Part shown: one piece after another, positions 8,867 to 18,881 of the stretch
Position numbering within the stretch: the first letter of the stretch is position 1
Layout of the letters: each line of letters opens with the position of its first letter
Assembly (NCBI RefSeq): GCF_022879575.1
Contig: NZ_CP084260.1
Coordinates: forward strand, 620,001 to 684,000
Length of the DNA stretch: 64,000 nucleotides
Reading direction: 5' to 3'
From: Caballeronia sp. SL2Y3
GTDB lineage: Bacteria > Pseudomonadota > Gammaproteobacteria > Burkholderiales > Burkholderiaceae
Notes under the pieces: generated by a model
What the model saw: only the letters and a program-made list of their open reading frames with translations
Databases searched by the model: none
What the model was told of the DNA's origin: nothing
Position numbers and translations under genes: made by a program

Positions 8867-9751
8867 TTAGGCAGGAGAGTACGCCAGCCGGACGTAGATG
8901 GGCGCATACGGCTCGGCCTGCGTGATTTCGAGCAGCGATTCGCGCGACAACTCCAGCATCGCGATGAAGTTCACGACGACGACCGGCACGCCGCGCGACG
9001 TATCGAAAAGCTCCGTGAACTCCATGAAGCGCGCGGTTTGCAGACGGCGCAGGATGATGCTCATGTGCTCGCGCACCGAAAGCTCTTCGCGCGAAATCTT
9101 GTGATGCTGCACGAGCTTCGCGCGCTTGATGACGTCGGCCCAGGCGGCGCGCAGGTCGTTCATGTCGACGTCCGGGAAGCGTTGCACCGACGCCTGCTCG
9201 ATATAGACCTCCGCGCGCAGGAAGTCGCGGCCGAGTTGCGGCAACTGGTCGATGCGCTGCGCTGCGAGCTTCATCTGCTCGTATTCGAGCAGCCGGCGCA
9301 CGAGTTCGGCGCGCGGGTCTTCGGCGTCCTCGCCGGTGTCGGCTTTCTTGACCGGCAGCAGCATGCGCGACTTGATCTCGATGAGCATGGCCGCCATCAG
9401 CAGATATTCCGACGCCAGTTCCAGATTCGACTGGCGAATCTGGTCCACGTAGCCGAGATACTGCGCGGTGACATCCGCCATCGGAATGTCGAGCACGTTG
9501 AAATTCTGCTTGCGGATCAGGTAGAGCAGAAGGTCCAGCGGGCCTTCGAACGCTTCCAGAAAGACTTCGAGCGCGTCCGGCGGAATGTAGAGATCCGTCG
9601 GCAGCTTCCAGAGCGGCTCGCCGTACAGATGCGCGATCGCGACGCCGTCGATGGTGTCGGGCGTCGAATCGGTCGCCGGCGCGGCGAGCGCCACGTCGCG
9701 AGTTTCGCGTGCATCGTCCCGCGCTGCTTGCGGCTCCTGGCCGGCGCTCAC
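8867..9751 (-). CDS. scpA: Segregation and condensation protein A
   Basis: This 294-residue kleisin-like protein bridges the SMC heads together with ScpB and acts in chromosome compaction. The conserved block is FEGPLDLLLYLIRKQNFNVL, followed by LASEYLLMAAMLIEIKSRML, with a winged-helix C-terminus (VVVVNFIAMLELSRESLLEI). The first 60 or so residues are variable. I chose the GTG at 9751, two bases after the stop of the DUF3460 gene, because no ATG lies before the conserved region in this frame until far upstream. scpB is not in the window. Confidence 0.9.
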   Translation of the reverse strand: MSAGQEPQAARDDARETRDVALAAPATDSTPDTIDGVAIAHLYGEPLWKLPTDLYIPPDALEVFLEAFEGPLDLLLYLIRKQNFNVLDIPMADVTAQYLGYVDQIRQSNLELASEYLLMAAMLIEIKSRMLLPVKKADTGEDAEDPRAELVRRLLEYEQMKLAAQRIDQLPQLGRDFLRAEVYIEQASVQRFPDVDMNDLRAAWADVIKRAKLVQHHKISREELSVREHMSIILRRLQTARFMEFTELFDTSRGVPVVVVNFIAMLELSRESLLEITQAEPYAPIYVRLAYSPA

Positions 9752-9753
9752 GT

Positions 9754-9939
9754 TCAGAAGTTCTGGTAGTACACGTAAGGCGTCTGCTTCACGCGCGAGG
9801 TTTGCTGACGCGCGCGCTCGTCGAGATCGACGGGCTGTTTGTCCCACAGGAGCGCGCGGCCGCGGCGCTGTTCGTCTTCCAGCGTGGGTTTCTGCGCCTT
9901 CAGCTGATTGATGAACTGGGTGATGTCCGACTGATACAT
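9754..9939 (-). CDS. DUF3460 family small protein
   Basis: This 61-residue protein (MYQSDITQFINQLKAQKPTL, then a basic, Gln-rich stretch ending in PYVYYQNF) matches the short beta-proteobacterial DUF3460 family found upstream of scpA. It is polar, without a signal peptide or membrane segment. It is two bases from scpA, so it is probably translated in concert with it. Function is unknown. Confidence 0.8.
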   Translation of the reverse strand: MYQSDITQFINQLKAQKPTLEDEQRRGRALLWDKQPVDLDERARQQTSRVKQTPYVYYQNF

Positions 9940-10285
9940 GATGCGGCTTCCGTTGAGTCGATTCGGTTCGATGAGGGCGGCGCGCCCGGGCAATCGGGCG
10001 CGCGAGTTCGTCGGCGATTTTACCGCAAGGAGAGGCGCGGTCCACGCATATCGGCGCTTGCCGCGCTCGCGTGCGGAACCCGCCGGGCCCTCGCGCCGTC
10101 CAACGGCGCACGGCTTTCGTGCCGTACCGTGCTTTTTTGCGTCGCCCGCGCGCATCGATGTGGTGAAATAGCGCCTGCGCCGTGCGGCGCGAGCCGCGCC
10201 GAAGCCGCACTCGAGCCGTACCGGAAGCACCCGCAGGACCGCTTCACCTTTCGATTCCCACTCATCCCGATGCCGGAGGTCACGT
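9940..10285. other. Divergent intergenic region between the DUF3460 unit and tamA
   Basis: These 346 bases hold no convincing gene on either strand and must contain the promoters of both units. GGAGGT at 10275-10280 is the tamA ribosome binding site. I found no strong -35/-10 pair or terminator-like hairpin. Confidence 0.5.
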
Positions 10286-12133
10286 TTGGCGGGGCGTTTG
10301 TCTGATTCGCTGCGCGCGCTGCGCAACCTGGCCGCAATACCGCGCACAGCGAAACCGTTTGCGCCTCCTGGCCGCAATCGCCCGGCCGCCGTCGCCGGGT
10401 TCCGCCTTGCGTCGGCTGCGCTCGCGGTGCTTGCATTGCTGGCGGCCGCGACGCCCGCCTTTGCGAAATACGACGTGGACATCGACGCACCGCGCAGCAT
10501 CAAGAAGCTGTTGCAGGATCATCTCGACCTCGCGCGTTTCGCGAAGCGCGACGACGTGAGCGACGACCAGTTCCAGTTCCTCGTCACCGCCACGCCGAAA
10601 GACGTGCGCGATCTCGTCGCGACCGAGGGCTATTTCACGCCGGTCGTGCGCACGGACGTCAACACGGCGGGCGAGAAGCGTTCGGTGAAAGTCAGCGTCG
10701 ATCCCGGTCCGCAGACGAAAGTCGCTTCGGTGGACCTGAAGTTCACGGGCGCGGTGGCGACAGAAGACCGCGCGCAGGAAAACGCCGCGCGGTTCGCGTT
10801 TTCGGTCAACGAAGGCGACGCCTTCTCGCAGCACGCGTGGGACGACGCGAAGAGCGCGGCGCTGCGGGCGCTGCAATCGCGCCGCTATCTCGGCGCGCGC
10901 ATCGTCCGGTCGCAGGCGCGCATCAATCCGCGCACGCAGATGGCGGATCTCTCGGTCACGTTCGACAGCGGCCCGACCTTCACCTTCGGCAAGCTCGATA
11001 TCAGCGGCACGAAGCGTTATCCGCAGAAGATCATCGAGAACGTGAATCCGATCCACGAAGGCGAAATCTACGACATCGCCCGCGTGAACGAGCTTCAGCG
11101 GCAGGTGCAGAACACGCCGTACTATGCGAGCGTCGCGATCGACGCGAGCAACGACGTCACGAAGCCCATCGAGACGCCGCTGCACATCAAGGTGAGCGAG
11201 TATCCGTACAACAGCGTGCGCTACGGCGTCGGCTATGCGACGGACACCGGCTTTCACATTCAGGGCGCTTACAGCTATCTGAATACGTTCGGCGCGGCGT
11301 ACCCGTTCACCATCTCCGGCCGGCTCGACCAGACGCAGCAGTACGGCCGCGTGCAGCTCGCCATGCCGCCGGATTCGCGCGGCTGGGTCAACGCGGTGTT
11401 CGGCTCCTACACGATCACGGACGTATCGGATACGAAGATCTACAGCGCGCGCGTCGGCGTGCAGCGTTCGCGCTCGACGCAGAACATCGACACGACGTAC
11501 TCGCTGACCTTTTACGACGACCGTCTCACGCAGAACGAGCCGAACCCGTCGACCGCGCGCGCGCTCGTGCCCGCGTGGACGTGGGTGCGCCGCGACGTCG
11601 ACGATCCGCTGTTCCCGCGCCGCGGCAACGTGATCCGGGCGGAGGCGGGCTTCGCCGTGAAAAACGTGATGACCGATCAGACGTTCGCGCGCCTCTACAC
11701 GAATGCGCAGCAGTACCTGCCGCTCGGCAAGAACGATTTGCTGGTGTTTCGCGCCGAGTTCGGCGGCGTGTTCACGACCGGGCCGTCGAGCGGCGTGCCG
11801 GCGTCGCTGCTGTTTCGCGCGGGCGGCGCGAATTCGGTGCGCGGTTATAGCTATCTGGGTATCGGCCACAATGTCTCCGGTTCGGTGTTGCCGACCAAGT
11901 ACATGGTGACGGGCAGCAGCGAATATCAGCACTGGTTCACGCACGACTGGGGCGGCGCGGTGTTCTTCGACATCGGCACGGCGACCGATACCTGGCACGA
12001 GCGCGTGTTTCAGCCGGGCGTGGGCGTCGGCGCGCGCTGGCGCAGCCCGGTCGGGCCGGTCAACGTGGACGTCGCCTACGGCCTGAAGAACAAGAGCATC
12101 AAGCCGTATCTGACGCTCGGCATCGCGTTCTGA
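10286..12133 (+). CDS. tamA: Outer-membrane assembly protein TamA (Omp85 family)
   Basis: This 615-residue Omp85 protein forms the outer-membrane half of the translocation and assembly module. A TTG start at 10286 is chosen because GGAGGT lies five bases upstream. The first 58 residues are a long, Arg-rich signal sequence ending in LALLAAATPAFA. POTRA-like repeats follow (for example FTFGKLDISGTKRYPQKIIE). The C-terminal beta barrel ends in KPYLTLGIAF with a terminal Phe, as in outer-membrane proteins. The lid-lock region is recognisable as SLLFRAGGANSVRGY. It is followed seven bases later by tamB, its inner-membrane partner. Confidence 0.93.
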   Translation: MAGRLSDSLRALRNLAAIPRTAKPFAPPGRNRPAAVAGFRLASAALAVLALLAAATPAFAKYDVDIDAPRSIKKLLQDHLDLARFAKRDDVSDDQFQFLVTATPKDVRDLVATEGYFTPVVRTDVNTAGEKRSVKVSVDPGPQTKVASVDLKFTGAVATEDRAQENAARFAFSVNEGDAFSQHAWDDAKSAALRALQSRRYLGARIVRSQARINPRTQMADLSVTFDSGPTFTFGKLDISGTKRYPQKIIENVNPIHEGEIYDIARVNELQRQVQNTPYYASVAIDASNDVTKPIETPLHIKVSEYPYNSVRYGVGYATDTGFHIQGAYSYLNTFGAAYPFTISGRLDQTQQYGRVQLAMPPDSRGWVNAVFGSYTITDVSDTKIYSARVGVQRSRSTQNIDTTYSLTFYDDRLTQNEPNPSTARALVPAWTWVRRDVDDPLFPRRGNVIRAEAGFAVKNVMTDQTFARLYTNAQQYLPLGKNDLLVFRAEFGGVFTTGPSSGVPASLLFRAGGANSVRGYSYLGIGHNVSGSVLPTKYMVTGSSEYQHWFTHDWGGAVFFDIGTATDTWHERVFQPGVGVGARWRSPVGPVNVDVAYGLKNKSIKPYLTLGIAF

Positions 12134-12140
12134 GCACGCC

Positions 12141-15100
12141 ATGAGCGATCTTCCCGACAACGAACGCATGACGGAACCCGACGCGCAAGCAGGCGGCAAT
12201 GGCAACGGCAGCGGCGACGCGCCGCAAACTCCGAAGACGCCGCCGCGCCGCAGCGGCGGGCGGCGCGCGCTGCGCTGGCTCGCGGCGCTGGTGCTCGTCG
12301 TCCTGATCATCGTCGTGCTGGCGCTCGGCACGGTGTTTTTCGCGCTCACGACCGAGCCGGGCACGCGCTATCTGTGGCAGGCGGCGACCTCGCTCCTCGG
12401 CGGCCGGCTCACCGGCAACTTGGACGGCGGCGCGGTCGCCACGGGCCTGCAATTGCGCGATGTCCACTGGAAGAGCCTCGACGGCAAAGGCAGCGATATC
12501 GCCGTCGACAGCGTGTCGGGCCGCTGGTCGCTCACGCGCGATCCGCTGCGCTTTACCATCGACTATCTGCATGTCGGCACCATCGACGCGCGCATTGCGC
12601 CATCCAACGAGCCGAGCAAGAAGACGGAACTGCCGAAGGACCTGCGCCTGCCGATCCAGCTCGCGATCCGCGATCTGAGCGTCGAAAAACTGCGGCTGCA
12701 CCAGGGGACGACGACCACCGAATTCTCGCGCCTGCTCTTCAACGGGCGCAGCGACGGCCAGCATCACGAGGCGACGGTGCAGCGTCTCGACACGCCGTTC
12801 GGCGCCGTGACGGCGGCCGCGAAGCTCGACGGCGGCGCGCGGCCGTTTCCGCTCACGGGCGATGTGACCTACGCGGGCAAGGTCAGCGGCGAGACGGTGC
12901 AGGTCGGCGCGCGCCTTTCGGGTTCGCTCGAAGACCTCGTCGCGGACGTGAATGCGAGCGGCATGAAGCTCGCGGGGCAGGCGCACGTCGAAGCGACGCC
13001 TTTCGCCGACGTGCCGCTCAAGCTCGCCATCGTCACCGCCGATCACATCAACCCGCAGGCGTTCAGCGCGGGCGCGCCCGCCGCCGATCTCGCCGTGCGC
13101 GCCGAAGTGAAGCCGGTGCCCGACGCGAAAACCTTCGTGGTGAGCGGGCCGGTGTCGATCGTCAACGCGAAGCCCGGTTCCATCGACAAGAAACTGCTGC
13201 CGCTCATCGACGCGCGGGCGAACGTGCGGCTCGACGCGTCGGCGCAGCGCATCGCGGACCTGAACGTGCGGCTTCTGAAGAACGCGACGATCACGGGCGG
13301 CGGCGCGCTGTCGGGCGGCAACGGACAGTTCGACCTGAACGTGGCGAAGCTCGATCTGAACGCAATCGAGCCGAGCGTGCGCCCGACGGACTTCGCGGGT
13401 CCCGTGCGCGTCGTGCTGGCGGGCGATACGCAAACCGTCACCGCCGATCTGAACGATCCGCGCGCCGCCATCCGCGCGCAGGCGAAGGTGAAACTCGATC
13501 CGAAAGCGACCACGCTCGACGACGTGAAGCTGATCGTCGGGAAAGGCCGCGTGGAGGCGAGCGGCGCGCTGAAGAAAGACGCGAATTCGAGCTACGACGT
13601 GAAAGCGAAGTTCATCGACTTCAATCCGCTTCTGCTCACGCAGCAACTCGTTCAGCCGAAGCCCGCCGCGAAGAAAGGACCGCCGCTGCGCGTGATCGAG
13701 GCCCGCGTGAACGGCACGCTGGCCGCCTCGGGCATGCTCGCGCCGACGCTCACCACAAAAGCCACGTTCAAGCTGAACGACAGCACATACGACAACCTGC
13801 CGCTCACCGGCGCGGGCACCGTACAGGTGGCGGGCATGCGCATCCTGCCTAGCACGGCGCAGCTTTCGATTGCGGGCAACGATGTCGATCTGAACGGCAG
13901 TTTCGGCGCGCCGGGCGACCGGCTGCGCTTTCGCGTCGATGCGCCGCAGCTGGAGCGGCTCGGCTTCGGCATCGCGGGCACCGTGAAGGCGGACGGCGAT
14001 CTCACCGGCTCGCTCGCGCATCCGAATGTCGCGGCGAACTATCAGGCCGATGGCGTCGTGTTCGGCGCGAACCGGCTCGGCCACGCGGAAGGCCGCGCCG
14101 ATATCCGCGACGGCGCGAACGGCCCGCTCGTCTTCACGCTCAAGGCGCGCGACGCGAGCACGACGGGCATCGAAGTCGCCACGCTCGACGCCAATCTCAA
14201 CGGCACGCGCATGCAGCACACGCTCGCGGTCACGGCGACCGGCAAGGTGCAGGGTCAGGCGGTGAATCTGGCGCTCGGCGCGAACGGCAAGTTCACCGAC
14301 GCCGCCGACGGCCCGCACTGGGACGGCGCCATCACGAAGCTGTCGAACAAGGGCACGCCGTCGGTGAATCTCGAAGCGCCTCTCGCGGTGAGCTACGGGC
14401 CGAAGCGCATCGTGCTCGGCGCGACGCGGCTCGTCGCGGAGGGCGCGGTGCTTAGTCTCAAGTCGTTCGCGCTGGAAAACGGGCGCATGCAATCGGCCGG
14501 CACGCTCACGAATCTCTCGGTGCCGCGCCTGATGGAAGTGCGGCGCGAGATGACCGGCGAGGAATCGTCGCTGCGCACGGACCTCGTTTTCGACGGCGAC
14601 TGGAACTTCTCGCTCGGCTCGACCGCGACCGGCTACGCGCAGATCAAACGCCGCGCCGGGGACGTGACCATCGACGGCACGCGCGGCGTCGCGGCGCTCG
14701 GCATTTCGGATATCGTCGCGCGTGCGGATTTCACTGGCGGCAATCGCCTGAACGCGACGCTGCACGCGCAGGCAAGCCGCATCGGCGTGATCGACGCGAA
14801 CGCGCACACGACGCTCGTCACCCGCGACGGCGCGCTCACCGTCGCGGACGATGCGCCGCTCACCGGGGCCATCGACGCGAACATTCCCGAACTGCGCACG
14901 ACCGGCGGCCTGCTCGGCGCGAACTATCTGCTCGGCGGCAGGCTCGCGCTGAAACTGACGATCGCGGGCATCGTCGCGAAGCCGACGCTCTCCGGTTCGC
15001 TGACGGGCGACAACGTGTCGGCGACGGTCGTGGATCAGGGCGTGCAGTTGAAGGACGGCATCATCCGGATTGCGCTGTCGGAGAATCTCGTCGACTTCCG

Positions 15101-16283
15101 GCAAGTGGAGTTCCACGGCGCGAGCGGCACGTTGCGCGCGACCGGCAAGGTGCGGCTCGACCAGCAGCAGCCCGATCTGACGGCGAGCATCATCGCGGAC
15201 AAGCTCGAACTCTTCGCGTCGCCGGACCGGCAACTCATGCTCTCGGGCAGCGCGAGCATCGCGAATGCGGGTCTTGCGGGCGGCATGGCGATCAACGGCA
15301 AGTTCACCGTCGATCACGGACTCTTCGACTTGCCGGAAAGCTCGGCGCCCGCGCTCGGCGACGACGTCGTGGTCATGCGTCCGGACGGCACGGTGAAGGG
15401 CGAGAACGCGAAATCGTTCGAAGCCGCGACGGAGAAACCGGTCGGGCCGTTCACGCCGCGCGCGAATATCGATATCGACCTCGGGCAGCGGTTCCGTTTC
15501 AAGGGCGCGGGCGCCGACCTCGGGCTTGCCGGCACGATCACCGCGATGAGCGCGCCGAACATGCCGCTGCGCGCGGTGGGCAACGTGCGCGTGACGCCCG
15601 GATCGACCTACACGGCGTTCGGCCGCAAGCTGAACATCGAGAACGGCTTCTTCACGTTCAACGGCCCGGTGACCAATCCCGGCCTCAATATTCTCGCGAT
15701 GCGCCGCAATCAGGAAATCGAGGCGGGCGTGCAGGTGACGGGCACGGTGCAGTCGCCGGTGGCGAAGCTCATTTCGGAGCCGAACGTGCCGGACAACGAA
15801 AAGCTCTCGTGGCTGCTGTTCGGCCATGGCACCGATCAGGGCAACAACATCGGCCAGCAAAGCGCGATGACGAGCGCGCTCGCGCTCATCGGCGGGTCGA
15901 GCGGCAAGCGCATCGCGCAGACCTTCGGGCTCGACGAGTTCTCGATCGGATCGAGCGAAGTCGGCCTGACGGATCAGCAAGTGGTGCTGATTTCGAAGGC
16001 GATCAACGAGCGGCTCGTGATCGGCTACGAGCAGGGGCTGCAGTCGGCGGCCAACGCGGTCAAGGCGACGCTGAGCCTGTCGCGCTTCTGGTCGGTGACC
16101 GCGTATGGCGGCACGTATCAGGGCGTGGATCTGTCGTACACGCGGCGCTTCAATTCGTGGATGCGGCTCTTTGCGTCGAGCTCGCCGGATTCGCGTTCGG
16201 CGGAGCAGCCTTCGGCGGCATCGGGCGCGTCGGGCGTGTCGGCGCCGTTCGGGGCATCGGCGACGGCGGTGGATTCGGATTGA
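12141..16283 (+). CDS. tamB: Translocation and assembly module protein TamB
   Basis: This 1380-residue AsmA-like protein spans the periplasm from an N-terminal inner-membrane anchor (residues about 40-70, LAALVLVVLIIVVLALGTVFF). A long run of beta-taco repeats follows, rich in alternating polar and hydrophobic strands. The conserved DUF490 C-terminal domain is near residues 1090-1330, with FTFNGPVTNPGLNILAMR and SWLLFGHGTDQ. It contacts TamA and is implicated in envelope assembly and phospholipid transport. The Ser/Ala-rich tail after residue 1345 is low complexity. Length is within the family range. Confidence 0.94.
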   Translation: MSDLPDNERMTEPDAQAGGNGNGSGDAPQTPKTPPRRSGGRRALRWLAALVLVVLIIVVLALGTVFFALTTEPGTRYLWQAATSLLGGRLTGNLDGGAVATGLQLRDVHWKSLDGKGSDIAVDSVSGRWSLTRDPLRFTIDYLHVGTIDARIAPSNEPSKKTELPKDLRLPIQLAIRDLSVEKLRLHQGTTTTEFSRLLFNGRSDGQHHEATVQRLDTPFGAVTAAAKLDGGARPFPLTGDVTYAGKVSGETVQVGARLSGSLEDLVADVNASGMKLAGQAHVEATPFADVPLKLAIVTADHINPQAFSAGAPAADLAVRAEVKPVPDAKTFVVSGPVSIVNAKPGSIDKKLLPLIDARANVRLDASAQRIADLNVRLLKNATITGGGALSGGNGQFDLNVAKLDLNAIEPSVRPTDFAGPVRVVLAGDTQTVTADLNDPRAAIRAQAKVKLDPKATTLDDVKLIVGKGRVEASGALKKDANSSYDVKAKFIDFNPLLLTQQLVQPKPAAKKGPPLRVIEARVNGTLAASGMLAPTLTTKATFKLNDSTYDNLPLTGAGTVQVAGMRILPSTAQLSIAGNDVDLNGSFGAPGDRLRFRVDAPQLERLGFGIAGTVKADGDLTGSLAHPNVAANYQADGVVFGANRLGHAEGRADIRDGANGPLVFTLKARDASTTGIEVATLDANLNGTRMQHTLAVTATGKVQGQAVNLALGANGKFTDAADGPHWDGAITKLSNKGTPSVNLEAPLAVSYGPKRIVLGATRLVAEGAVLSLKSFALENGRMQSAGTLTNLSVPRLMEVRREMTGEESSLRTDLVFDGDWNFSLGSTATGYAQIKRRAGDVTIDGTRGVAALGISDIVARADFTGGNRLNATLHAQASRIGVIDANAHTTLVTRDGALTVADDAPLTGAIDANIPELRTTGGLLGANYLLGGRLALKLTIAGIVAKPTLSGSLTGDNVSATVVDQGVQLKDGIIRIALSENLVDFRQVEFHGASGTLRATGKVRLDQQQPDLTASIIADKLELFASPDRQLMLSGSASIANAGLAGGMAINGKFTVDHGLFDLPESSAPALGDDVVVMRPDGTVKGENAKSFEAATEKPVGPFTPRANIDIDLGQRFRFKGAGADLGLAGTITAMSAPNMPLRAVGNVRVTPGSTYTAFGRKLNIENGFFTFNGPVTNPGLNILAMRRNQEIEAGVQVTGTVQSPVAKLISEPNVPDNEKLSWLLFGHGTDQGNNIGQQSAMTSALALIGGSSGKRIAQTFGLDEFSIGSSEVGLTDQQVVLISKAINERLVIGYEQGLQSAANAVKATLSLSRFWSVTAYGGTYQGVDLSYTRRFNSWMRLFASSSPDSRSAEQPSAASGASGVSAPFGASATAVDSD

Positions 16284-16305
16284 GCGCCGGGTCTGGCTGA
16301 AAGCA

Positions 16306-16333
16306 AAAGGGCACGCGGTTTCGCGTGCCCTTT
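16306..16333. terminator. Bidirectional terminator between tamB and metG
   Basis: A 12-bp perfect stem (AAAGGGCACGCG at 16306-16317, paired with 16322-16333) has a GTTT loop. The A-rich left edge and T-rich right edge suit both convergent genes. Confidence 0.85.
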
Positions 16334-16352
16334 ATCTCTCCGCCGACGCGCG

Positions 16353-18479
16353 TCACTTCACCCGCATGCCCGGCTTCGCGCCGCTATGCGGCTCCAGAAT
16401 GTAGAGGCCCGGTTCGGCCTTCTCGTCCGTGGCGGATGCGGCGAGCACCATGCCTTCGGACATGCCAAACTTCATTTTGCGCGGCGCGAGATTGGCGACC
16501 ATCACCGTCAGCTTGCCCACGAGATCCTGCGGCTGATACGCCGACTTGATGCCGGAAAACACGTTGCGCGTCTTCTCCTCGCCGATATCGAGCGTCAGTT
16601 GCAGCAGCTTGTCGGAGCCTTCCACGGCCTTGCAATCGACGATCTTCGCGATGCGCAAATCGACCTTCGCGAAATCGTCGATGGAAATGACGCCGGAGTC
16701 TTCCTTTTTGATTTCCTGTTTCGCAGCGGCGGTCGCGGCTTCCGGCGCCGCCGGTTGCAGCGATTCCCGATTCGCCGCGAGCAGCGCCTCGATCTGCTTC
16801 GGATCGACGCGCGTGGTCAGATGCTTGTACGCGTTGATCGCGTTCCCGGACGAAAGCGGGCGTTCGGCATCGGCCCATGCTAGCGGCGCGATGCCGAGAA
16901 ACGCTTCCACGGATTCGACGAGCTTCGGCATCACCGGCTTCAGCGCCAGCGAAAGCAGCCGGAACGCTTCGAGGCTCACGCTGCACGTCTCATGCAGCGC
17001 GACGGCGTTCGCGGGATCTTTCGCCTGTTCCCACGGCTTCGCCGTATCCACGTATGCGTTGACGGCGTCGGCGAGTTCCATCGTCGTGCGCAGCGCGCGG
17101 CCGTATTCGCGCGATTCGTAGAACGACGCGATCTGCGGAATCGCGCCGCGCAGTTGCGCGATAAGCGGATGCTGCATCGCGCTGTCCTGCACGCGGCCAT
17201 CGAAGCGTTTGATGAGGAAGCCCGCCGCGCGGCTCGCGATGTTCACGTACTTGCCGACCAGATCGCTGTTCACGCGCGCCTGGAAGTCGTCGAGGTTCAG
17301 GTCGATGTCTTCCATCGTGCTGTTGAGCTTCGCCGCGAAGTAATAGCGCAGCCACTCCGGATTGATGCCCGTGTCGATCACGCTTTGCGCGGTGATGAAC
17401 GTGCCGCGCGACTTCGACATCTTCGCGCCGTCCACGGTCAGAAAGCCGTGCGCGAACACGTTCGTCGGCGTGCGGTGGCCGGAGAACTGGAGCATCGCGG
17501 GCCAGAACAGCGTGTGGAAATACAGAATGTCCTTGCCGATGAAGTGATACTGCTCGGCCTTCGAGCCGGGCTTCACCCAGGCGTCGAAATTCACGCCGAT
17601 GCGATCCGCCAGATTCTTGAAGCTCGCGTAATAGCCGACGGGGGCGTCCACCCACACGTAGAAGTACTTGCCCGGCGCGCCGGGAATCTCGAAGCCGAAG
17701 TACGGCGCGTCGCGCGAAATGTCCCAGTCGGCGAGCTTGGCTTCGCCCTTGTCGCCGAGCCATTCGCGCATCTTGTTGGTCGCTTCGGCTTGCGCGAGTC
17801 CGCCGACCCAGCCGCGCAGGAAGTCTTCGCAACGCGGATCGGACAGGCGGAAGAAGTAATGCGTCGACGTCTTGCGGATGGGCGTCGCGCCCGACACCAC
17901 CGAATACGGATTGATGAGCTCGGTCGGCTGATACGTGGAGCCGCAGACTTCGCAGTTGTCGCCGTATTGGTCTTTCGCGCCGCATTTCGGGCATTCGCCC
18001 TTGATGAAGCGGTCCGGCAGGAACATTTCCTTGACCGGATCGTAGGCTTGCTCGATGTCGCGTGCGTCGATCAGGCCGGCTTGCTGGAGCGCGGTGTAGA
18101 TGGAGTCGCACAGCACGCGATTTTCTTCGGCGTCGGTCGAATAGTAGTTGTCGAACGAGATGCCGAAGCTGTCGAAATCGCGCTTGTGCTCCTTCCAGAC
18201 GCGCTCGATCAGCGCTTTCGGCGTGATGCCTTCCTTCTCGGCGCGCAGCATGATCGGCGTGCCGTGCGTATCGTCGGCGCCGACGTAGTAGACCTCGTGG
18301 CCGTGCATGCGCAGCGTCCGCACCCAGATGTCGGTCTGAATGTACTCGACCATGTGGCCGATATGAATCTGGCCGTTCGCATACGGAAGCGCGGACGTGA
18401 CGAGAATCTGGCGGCGGCCGCCTTCGTTGGCCGAAGCGGCGGACGCGGTGACGGTAATCGGTGCTGACGATGCTGACAT
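16353..18479 (-). CDS. metG: Methionyl-tRNA synthetase
   Basis: This 708-residue class I aminoacyl-tRNA synthetase charges tRNA-Met in the cytoplasm. It has the HIGH motif ([17 protein letters not shown]), a zinc knuckle ([17 protein letters not shown]) and KMSKS ([13 protein letters not shown]). A C-terminal tRNA-binding (Trbp111) domain begins near residue 600 ([15 protein letters not shown]) and promotes dimerisation. The ATG at 18479 gives a 15-20 residue extension before the catalytic core, as in relatives. A TAAAAT element on the coding strand at 18530-18535 could be its -10 box. Confidence 0.97.
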   Translation of the reverse strand: MSASSAPITVTASAASANEGGRRQILVTSALPYANGQIHIGHMVEYIQTDIWVRTLRMHGHEVYYVGADDTHGTPIMLRAEKEGITPKALIERVWKEHKRDFDSFGISFDNYYSTDAEENRVLCDSIYTALQQAGLIDARDIEQAYDPVKEMFLPDRFIKGECPKCGAKDQYGDNCEVCGSTYQPTELINPYSVVSGATPIRKTSTHYFFRLSDPRCEDFLRGWVGGLAQAEATNKMREWLGDKGEAKLADWDISRDAPYFGFEIPGAPGKYFYVWVDAPVGYYASFKNLADRIGVNFDAWVKPGSKAEQYHFIGKDILYFHTLFWPAMLQFSGHRTPTNVFAHGFLTVDGAKMSKSRGTFITAQSVIDTGINPEWLRYYFAAKLNSTMEDIDLNLDDFQARVNSDLVGKYVNIASRAAGFLIKRFDGRVQDSAMQHPLIAQLRGAIPQIASFYESREYGRALRTTMELADAVNAYVDTAKPWEQAKDPANAVALHETCSVSLEAFRLLSLALKPVMPKLVESVEAFLGIAPLAWADAERPLSSGNAINAYKHLTTRVDPKQIEALLAANRESLQPAAPEAATAAAKQEIKKEDSGVISIDDFAKVDLRIAKIVDCKAVEGSDKLLQLTLDIGEEKTRNVFSGIKSAYQPQDLVGKLTVMVANLAPRKMKFGMSEGMVLAASATDEKAEPGLYILEPHSGAKPGMRVK

Positions 18480-18624
18480 GGAGGCGCGGCCCGAAGGAGT
18501 GCTGGAAGCGGGTGAAAAGGGGAATGTCGATTTTAGCAGGGCGGGCGGGCAGGACGCGCGGCTGCGGGTTGCGCCGGGCAAATCAACCCACCAGGCGAAG
18601 CTCGCTACGCGTCACGACAAAATG

Positions 18625-18676
18625 CAACACAGATGTTGTGCTATGGTTGATCGAGCGACGCGAGAGACGCTGTACT
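18625..18676 (+). promoter_or_regulatory. Candidate hicAB promoter and operator
   Basis: TTGATC at 18647-18652 and TGTACT at 18671-18676 are separated by 18 bases, an acceptable sigma-70 arrangement. Just upstream, CAACA and TGTTG form a 5-bp inverted repeat (18625-18638), a plausible site for HicB autoregulation. Seen by eye only. Confidence 0.35.
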
Positions 18677-18701
18677 GTGACTTTGGCACTGCAGGAGGCA
18701 T

Positions 18702-18881
18702 ATGAAGTACAGCGAATTCAAAAGGTGGCTGCGCCAGCAAGGAGCTGAGTTCAAGCCGGCAAAAGGAAGCCGTTTTCGCGTGACCTTGCATGGAAGAACA
18801 ACGATTTTCCCCGACCATGGAAGCAGGGAAATCGGTACCAAGCTAGTCGAACAGATCAAGAAACAACTGGGATTGAAGTGA
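18702..18881 (+). CDS. hicA: HicA-type mRNA interferase toxin
   Basis: This 59-residue protein has the double-stranded-RNA-binding-like HicA fold: MKYSEFKRWLRQQGAEF, then KPAKGSRFRVTLHGRTTIF, then PDHGSREIGTKLVEQIKKQ. HicA toxins cleave mRNA and are neutralised by HicB. GGAGG sits four bases before the ATG. Many HicA proteins carry a catalytic His directly after the Gly-Ser of the central motif; here that position is Arg24. His30 and His39 remain, so activity is uncertain. The stop overlaps the hicB start, as expected for a toxin-antitoxin operon. Confidence 0.88.
   Translation: MKYSEFKRWLRQQGAEFKPAKGSRFRVTLHGRTTIFPDHGSREIGTKLVEQIKKQLGLK

Noticed and set aside
12099..15980. 1293-codon open frame on the minus strand opposite tamB
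   Set aside because: Arg- and His-rich composition typical of antisense frames in G/C-ending genes. No domain, and tamB is well supported on the other strand.
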